The notes under the pieces were generated by a model. The model did not search any database and had not been told where the DNA came from. It worked only from the letters and a program-made list of their open reading frames with translations. From assembly GCA_016710985.1 (NCBI GenBank), contig JADJTX010000004.1, positions 1 to 64,000 of the forward strand: a DNA stretch of 64,000 bases. Reading direction: 5' to 3'. Shown here in pieces: positions 59,065 through 64,000 of this stretch (positions are counted from its first letter, which is position 1; each line of letters begins with the position of its first letter). This DNA is from Ignavibacteria bacterium. Lineage in GTDB: Bacteria > Bacteroidota > Ignavibacteria > Tepidaquicellales > Tepidaquicellaceae. The position numbers and the translations under genes are program-made.

Positions 59065-60746
59065 TCAGTTTTTCTTTGTATATTTTAAGTTAATTATATT
59101 CAGTCCGTCAACATAAAATCCTTCGATATTCTTCTGCAGCAGATAAATCTTCTGATTGTAATATAAATTCAGCCAGACAGCATCCTCGATCACAATTTTC
59201 TGCATCTCATCATATATTTTTTTTCTTTCATCAAAATTGGTAATCCGCAAAGCATCTTCATACATTTTATCTACGACAGGATTTGAGTAACCTACTCTGT
59301 TCGGTCCTTTGGGAGTAATGTTCTTACTGTAAAACAGCGCCATGAAATTTTCGGGATCATAATAATCCGCACCCCAGCTTGCTCTCCAGAATGGAAAGAC
59401 TCCGTCTTCCTGTTTCGATATCATAGTTGCCTGAAGCATCTGATCAAGCTGTAAGTTAATCCCAAACTCCCTCAGCTGTTCCTGAACTGCGATTGCAATT
59501 GTCTTTTGTATCTCTTCATTACCCGTTACCAGAACTAAATTCAATCCCTTGCCGTCAGGATATCCGGCTTCAGTCAACAGCTGTTTCGCTTTTACTTTAT
59601 CAAAAGTGTATCCTTTAATATCCGGATTAAAGCCCGGCATTCCGTCAGGCAGCGGTCCGTTAACTGCAGCAAGACCTCTGTTCTTCAAAACGTATTTCAT
59701 GATCTTATCTTTGTCAATCGCATAGTTCAGTGCCTGTCTGAGTTTTTTATTATTTAAAAACGGACCGTCCTTTCCTCCCGGAAGTTCGGGTGACTGATTC
59801 ATTCCGAAGAAAACAGTCTGAAGCCACGGCTGTTTATTTAAAGTATAACTCTTATTCTGAGCATCAAGCAAAACTCCGTTTGCATCGGTGATCTGATCAT
59901 AGGTTTCCGAAGACGGTTCGTGATAGTCATACTTGCCGTTTTGAAAATCGAGAAATTCAGTTTCGGAAGACTGTGTAAATGTTATCTTCACACCGTCGAG
60001 ATAGGGGAGCGTGTTACCGTTTTTATCTTTATTACGGTAGTTTTTATTTTTTTCAAATATCAGTTCCTTATCAAAGTCCCATTTAACAAATTTAAAAGGA
60101 CCCGTTCCCACAGGATTCTGCCCGAATCTTTCCCCGTAAAACTCTAATCTTTTGGATAAACATAGCCATAAGACATTGTAAGAATGCTTAAGAAAGGAGC
60201 GAATGGTTTTGTCAGCTCTATTATTAATGTCGAATCATTAACTGCTCTGATCCCGGGTATATCATTAGCTTCCGCTGAAGATTTACCTGACATAAAATCT
60301 ATGTAATCCTGCGCCCCTTTTATTCTGTCTCTGTAAACCCACTGCCCGCGCGACTTCGCTTTAGGATTGCAGGCTCTTTCAATGCAATATTTAAAATCTG
60401 CCGCAGTAACTTTCCTGCCTTTGCCATCGGGTTTGAAGCATTCATTATCCTGAAAAAAAACATCATCACTCAAAATAAAAGTATAAGTCAGTGCATTGTC
60501 GCTGATAGTCCAGCTCTTTGCAATGCAGGGAATCAGATTGCTTTCTTTATCAAATCCCACAAGTCCTTCCATTAAATTCGACAATGCCCAGATCACCTGA
60601 ACAGAGTTAGACATTACAGGCTCGAGTGTTTCGATGCCCTGATTAACATTTATGTTGAAAGTATTATTTTTAGTGACTTCCTTTTTTGAACATGAAAAAA
60701 ATAAAATCGGGATTGTAAGACAGAAGAATAAAAGAGTTTTTTTCAT
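59065..60746 (-). CDS. Oligopeptide/dipeptide-binding lipoprotein (one frameshift)
   Basis: The extracytoplasmic solute-binding protein of an Opp/Dpp-type ABC importer (SBP_bac_5). The lipobox LFFSCSK follows a 19-residue signal. Domain motifs include NVNQGIETLEP, AADFKYCIERACN, GTGPFKFVKWD and LRQALNYAIDKDKI. One base is missing near 60153, separating 60144-60770 from 59065-60111; the joined product is about 560 residues. I chose ATG 60746 because the lipoprotein signal starts there; ATG 60770 adds eight unlikely residues. No permease or ATPase genes are adjacent. Confidence 0.9.
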
Positions 60747-60810
60747 CAAGTAAGAATTAGTATTTTGCAATGTTTATAAAATAATCAAATTCAATTTTAA
60801 AAAATAATTA

Positions 60811-60863
60811 TTTAGTTCTTTTAGTTCTTTTAGTTCTTTTAGTTCTTTTAGTTCTTTAAGTTC
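60811..60863. repeat. Nonamer repeat array (AGTTCTTTT)n
   Basis: AGTTC recurs every nine bases at 60814, 60823, 60832, 60841, 60850 and 60859, in the spacer between two divergent genes. It is in inverted orientation to the GAACT-containing array at 60983-61117. Confidence 0.8.
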
Positions 60864-60982
60864 AGAAAGTTAAGTAAATTCTTTAAGTCCAATAAGTTTA
60901 GAAAGTTTAGTGAGCTCAAAGAAAGATCGCACTTGTTGAACCCATTTGTCTCACTTAATTAGCTAACTTACTTAACTCAACA

Positions 60983-61117
60983 AACTTAATGAACTTAAAG
61001 AACTCAATGAACTTAATGAACTCAATGAACTCAATGAACTCAATGAACTTAATGAACTCAATGAACTTAACGAACTCTACGAACTCAATAAACTTAACGA
61101 ACTCTACGAACTCAAAT
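60983..61117 (+). repeat. Nonamer repeat array (AACTCAATG)n reaching a start codon
   Basis: Fifteen consecutive nine-base units with consensus AACTYAATG (variants end in AAG, ACG, ATA) fill the leader of the acyl-CoA synthetase gene. The last unit is AACTCAAATG, one base longer, and its ATG is the start codon at 61116. The repeats' own ATGs are in another frame and would encode an Asn-Ser-Met peptide ending at a TGA at 61121-61123. No Shine-Dalgarno sequence is present. Confidence 0.85.
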
Positions 61118-62782
61118 GGATGAAATAACAAAAATTAATATTCTAAAAGCTCAGAGCTTTGGAGAATTGTCGGCTACAGATTATCTCGTTAATTGCCGCA
61201 ACATGCTTGAGATTTTGAGTGAACATATTTCAGATAAGCCGGATAAATATTATATTACTTTTTATGATGATAAATCAAACTCTGTATCACTAACTTATAA
61301 AGAGTTCGGGATAAAAGTCTTTCAGCTTGCAAATTTTCTTTTGCAAAACGGAATTACTAAAGGTGACAGAGCAGCGACATTTTCTCATAATCATATTGAT
61401 ACTGTAATTTTATATTTTGCCTGTTGGGCAATTGGTGCAGTTGTTGTACCGATTAATGTTAGCGAGGAATCAAACCGTGTGAAGTACATATTAGAGAATT
61501 CTACCGCAAAAATTATCTTTACAAGGAAGGATTATGTAGATAAGTTAAATAAGTCTGAAATACCAAATGAAATTTTAATTATAGATTTTGATAAGTTTTC
61601 GTTTGATAATTTAAATGACAAGTTAAATTTAGAATATAGTGTGAGTAAAGAAGATGAATGTCTGATTGTATATACTTCCGGGACAACCGGTAATCCGAAA
61701 GGTGTTGTGCTGACTCAGTATAATCTGATGGCAGATGCTTTTGCCATTTCGAACTGGCATGAACTTCATAATGACGATGTAATGATGTGTGTGCTCCCGA
61801 TCCATCACGTCAATGGAACTGTAGTGACAATTATGACGACGATGTTTTACGGAGGCAAACTGATTTTAAATCAGAAATTCCAAACAGAAAATTTTCTGAA
61901 GCGGCTTCAGGATGAAAATGTAAAAGTTGTGAGTGTTGTGCCGACTCTGTTGCAGTTTCTTTTGCATTCAGATGAAGAGAGTAAAAATTATGATCTGAAA
62001 AATTTCTCTCACATTATCTGCGGAGCAGGACCGCTAACATGCGAGATTGCAAAAAATTTTGAAGACAGATTCAATTTAAGAATTGCACATGGATATGGCT
62101 TGTCTGAAACAACATGTTACTCCTGTTTCATTCCAATTAACTTAAGCAAAGAAGAGCATCACCGATGGCAGAATGAATTCGGTTTCCCTTCTATTGGAAT
62201 TCCGATAGAGTGCAATGAAATGGAAATTCAGAATGACAAAGGCGAGACACTTGCGGAAAATGAGAAAGGTGAGATTGTCATCAGAGGTCATAATGTAATG
62301 AAATATTATTTTGACAATGATGAAGTGAACCGGAAGACATTTGAGTTCGGCTGGTTCAGGAGCGGTGATGAAGGATTTTATAAACCCGATCACAAAGGAA
62401 ATAAATATTTTTTTATAACCGGCCGTATTAAAGAACTGATTATAAGAGGAGCAGTAAATATTTCACCTTTAGAAATAGATGAAGTGCTTTCGGGAATTGA
62501 CTGTGTTGACTCAGCGATCGCAGTAGGTTTTGAGAATGACTGGTACGGAGAAGAGGTCGGGGCATTGGTGAAATTAAAAAATCCTGAATCTACAGATACA
62601 GAGAAAGAGAATTATAAAAAGAAATCCTCGAGCACTGCAAAAAGCATTTGCCTTTTTTCAAGTCACCAAAAGTAGTTGTGTTTGCTGAATCATTGCCAGT
62701 TACATCAACAGGGAAATATCAGAGGAATAAGGTTAAGGATTTGTTTAAAGAGTGGAAGGCGGAGCAGTTTAAGGGCAATTAG
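61116..62782 (+). CDS. AMP-dependent acyl-CoA synthetase/ligase (one frameshift)
   Basis: Activates a carboxylic acid as an acyl-adenylate and transfers it to CoA. The core motifs are present: the P-loop VYTSGTTGNPKGVV (about residue 185), HGYGLSETT near 327, WFRSGDEG near 412 and GRIKELIIRGAVNISP near 433. The C-terminal lid breaks near 62620; one base change continues to 62782 and restores the STGKYQRNK segment with the catalytic Lys. Restored length is about 555 residues. The substrate is unknown; the family includes oxalyl-, coumaroyl- and fatty-acyl-CoA ligases. Confidence 0.9.
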
Positions 62783-62847
62783 GAATTGAGAATTAATTTC
62801 AGTAAGTCATTTGAGGAAATTAATTTATATAATATTGTCGGGTTAAT

Positions 62848-63219
62848 TTATCTAATTTTATTTTCTAACCAATTTTTAATTTCCTCAAAAGAAAACTTCC
62901 CTGAAGCAATACTAATAACGAAGTCATATTTCTCATCTTGTGAAGCAACTATATCCAGTCCATTTTCCAATAACAGCAATCTCATTAAAGTATAACCGAC
63001 TCTTTTATTTCCATCAACAAACGGATGATTCTTTATTATGCTTTCAATTAATGCTGTTGCTTTATCAATAATGGTCGGATACAATTCAGCATTATCGAAA
63101 GTCTGATACATTCTGTTTAAAGAAGATGCCAGCAACCCTTTATCTCTAAGTCCTTTTGATCCGCCAAATCGTTCTATTAAAACTTCATGTATTTCTAAAA
63201 CCTCTTTCAGATTCATCAT
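62848..63219 (-). CDS. doc: Doc/Fic-family toxin
   Basis: A small Fic-fold protein of 123 residues. The catalytic motif HPFVDGNKRVGY (from His65) matches the Fic consensus HxFx(D/E)(G/A)N(G/K)R. In the Doc branch it transfers phosphate to EF-Tu rather than AMP; size and the toxin-antitoxin layout favour Doc. Its start overlaps the end of the upstream 62-aa gene by 4 bases (ATGA), the normal order antitoxin-toxin. Confidence 0.92.
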   Translation of the reverse strand: MMNLKEVLEIHEVLIERFGGSKGLRDKGLLASSLNRMYQTFDNAELYPTIIDKATALIESIIKNHPFVDGNKRVGYTLMRLLLLENGLDIVASQDEKYDFVISIASGKFSFEEIKNWLENKIR

Positions 63220-63404
63220 AAAGACAATCTCTTGAGTAATTCTTTGTCTTCTTTTAAAATCTTATTTAGATTATGAGAAAGTTTGAGCTTCTCGGAATCA
63301 GCGCTATTGGTTTCATGAAGGTAATTTAATATATCATTTAAAACAGAATCAGGAGCAGAATCAATTGCTTTTCGAATTTCCTCTTTTAATTCTTTAGTTG
63401 ACAT
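63216..63404 (-). CDS. Putative antitoxin of the Doc module
   Basis: A 62-residue, mostly helical, charged protein with an N-terminal KELKEEIRKAID helix and a Lys/Leu-rich C-terminal tail, the usual size and arrangement for a toxin-neutralising partner. It shows no clear Phd DNA-binding domain, so the antitoxin type is uncertain. The ATGA overlap with doc and the lack of any other nearby gene make the pairing convincing. Confidence 0.75.
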   Translation of the reverse strand: MSTKELKEEIRKAIDSAPDSVLNDILNYLHETNSADSEKLKLSHNLNKILKEDKELLKRLSL

Positions 63405-63492
63405 AATTTTATTTTTTTAATAAATATAATATTAAATAGAATTTATAAAAATTCACAATAGATTTAAGTTTAATAATTTGAGTCAATTATAA

Positions 63493-63978
63493 CTACTCCT
63501 TCATATTCAAATAAATCAAAATCAATCCCGTCATTGTAAATAACCTCAGTGCCGATGGCATTCCATCACCCCATGTCTTTGACTGCCACATGAAAAACCA
63601 CTCACCGCCTACTGTAATGAACGCAAGTCCGAACAAGAGCAGGCATAAAGTCAGACCAATGACAGCAGGTGTCTTTACTTTTACAAAATCTTCACCGGAT
63701 GATTTTAGATTCTTTGTTAACTTTATCACTCCCTTCCAGCAGAAATATGCAATCAGGATTTCCCATAGTATTATGATTATGTAAGTCGCATTCCATATTA
63801 CAGGTGAATCGATCGCTCTCCATTTGAGCTGATTGTCATCAAAGACAGTATCCATCTTCATTACATGCTTAACAAAATTGTAGTTTGAATTATAGTCCAT
63901 CAGGCTATTGACCACAACTAACGAAAGGTTGATTGCAATGATTGAAACTAACAAAATTTTTGAAATTCGGACTGCCAT
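63493..63978 (-). CDS. DUF2165 family membrane protein
   Basis: A 161-residue protein with four hydrophobic helices (about residues 8-25, 63-83, 106-126 and 140-156). The sequence KWRAIDSPVIWNATYIIIILWE around residue 52 and the conserved Trp/Gly pattern match the DUF2165 small integral membrane family, whose role is unknown. The final bases of the window, directly upstream, are an AGTTAAA repeat. Confidence 0.8.
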   Translation of the reverse strand: MAVRISKILLVSIIAINLSLVVVNSLMDYNSNYNFVKHVMKMDTVFDDNQLKWRAIDSPVIWNATYIIIILWEILIAYFCWKGVIKLTKNLKSSGEDFVKVKTPAVIGLTLCLLLFGLAFITVGGEWFFMWQSKTWGDGMPSALRLFTMTGLILIYLNMKE

Positions 63979-64000
63979 TAAGTTAAAAGTTAAAAGTTAA

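Overview
The window comes from an AT-rich Gram-negative bacterium of the Bacteroidota-Chlorobiota assemblage, most likely Ignavibacteria or a close relative. This is inferred from a gene for SprA (the type IX secretion translocon), proteins ending in T9SS sorting domains with PNPFN motifs, several TAnnTTTG-type -7 promoter boxes, and the family content of the housekeeping genes. No 16S gene is present, so the class is an inference.

Layout. 1-11,720 is an accessory region, read here as a genomic island integrated at the 3' end of a tRNA-Arg(TCT) gene (11,720-11,793). It ends in a tyrosine integrase and carries a DUF932 phage/plasmid-type protein, several small unknown genes, two lipoproteins, a broken T9SS-secreted protein, a degraded block at the far left and a 212-bp non-coding tandem repeat. 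11,881-21,763 holds a metalloprotease/PD40/outer-membrane-barrel fusion divergent from sprA. 21,767-28,353 holds nucleoside-salvage genes (BMP-family binding lipoprotein, tdk, cdd, a deoxynucleoside kinase), two GT9 glycosyltransferases and an amino-acid dehydrogenase. 28,422-32,437 is the classic ffh-rpsP-khpA-rimM-trmD-rplS translation operon. 32,438-34,008 is non-coding and contains a 19-unit, 21-bp tandem array. 34,009-47,603 includes a YCF48/dockerin protein, rnhB-yraN, a cold-shock gene, ybeY-smg-topA, an exported TldD/TldE pair, a Xer recombinase and a membrane methyltransferase. 47,761-54,698 is a tight operon of a catalytically degenerate GH2-like membrane protein, smc and a HAD phosphatase. 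54,808-63,978 holds a T9SS cargo protein, an unknown protein, a GNAT, an oligopeptide-binding lipoprotein, an acyl-CoA synthetase whose leader is made of nonamer repeats, a Doc-type toxin-antitoxin pair and a DUF2165 membrane protein.

Quality caveat. About thirty single-base frameshifts interrupt some twenty genes, including ones that should be essential (ffh, rplS, topA). Many fall in or beside homopolymers. The simplest reading is indel error in the underlying sequence, so broken genes are annotated here over their full reconstructed extent with the break noted. Decay may be real in the left 2 kb.

The best candidates for something undescribed are the 21-bp GTAC array, the 212-bp island repeat, the nonamer repeats that run into a start codon, the operator-like elements shared by island genes, and the GH2-like membrane protein that lacks both catalytic glutamates and sits directly upstream of smc. 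None can be proven from sequence alone.
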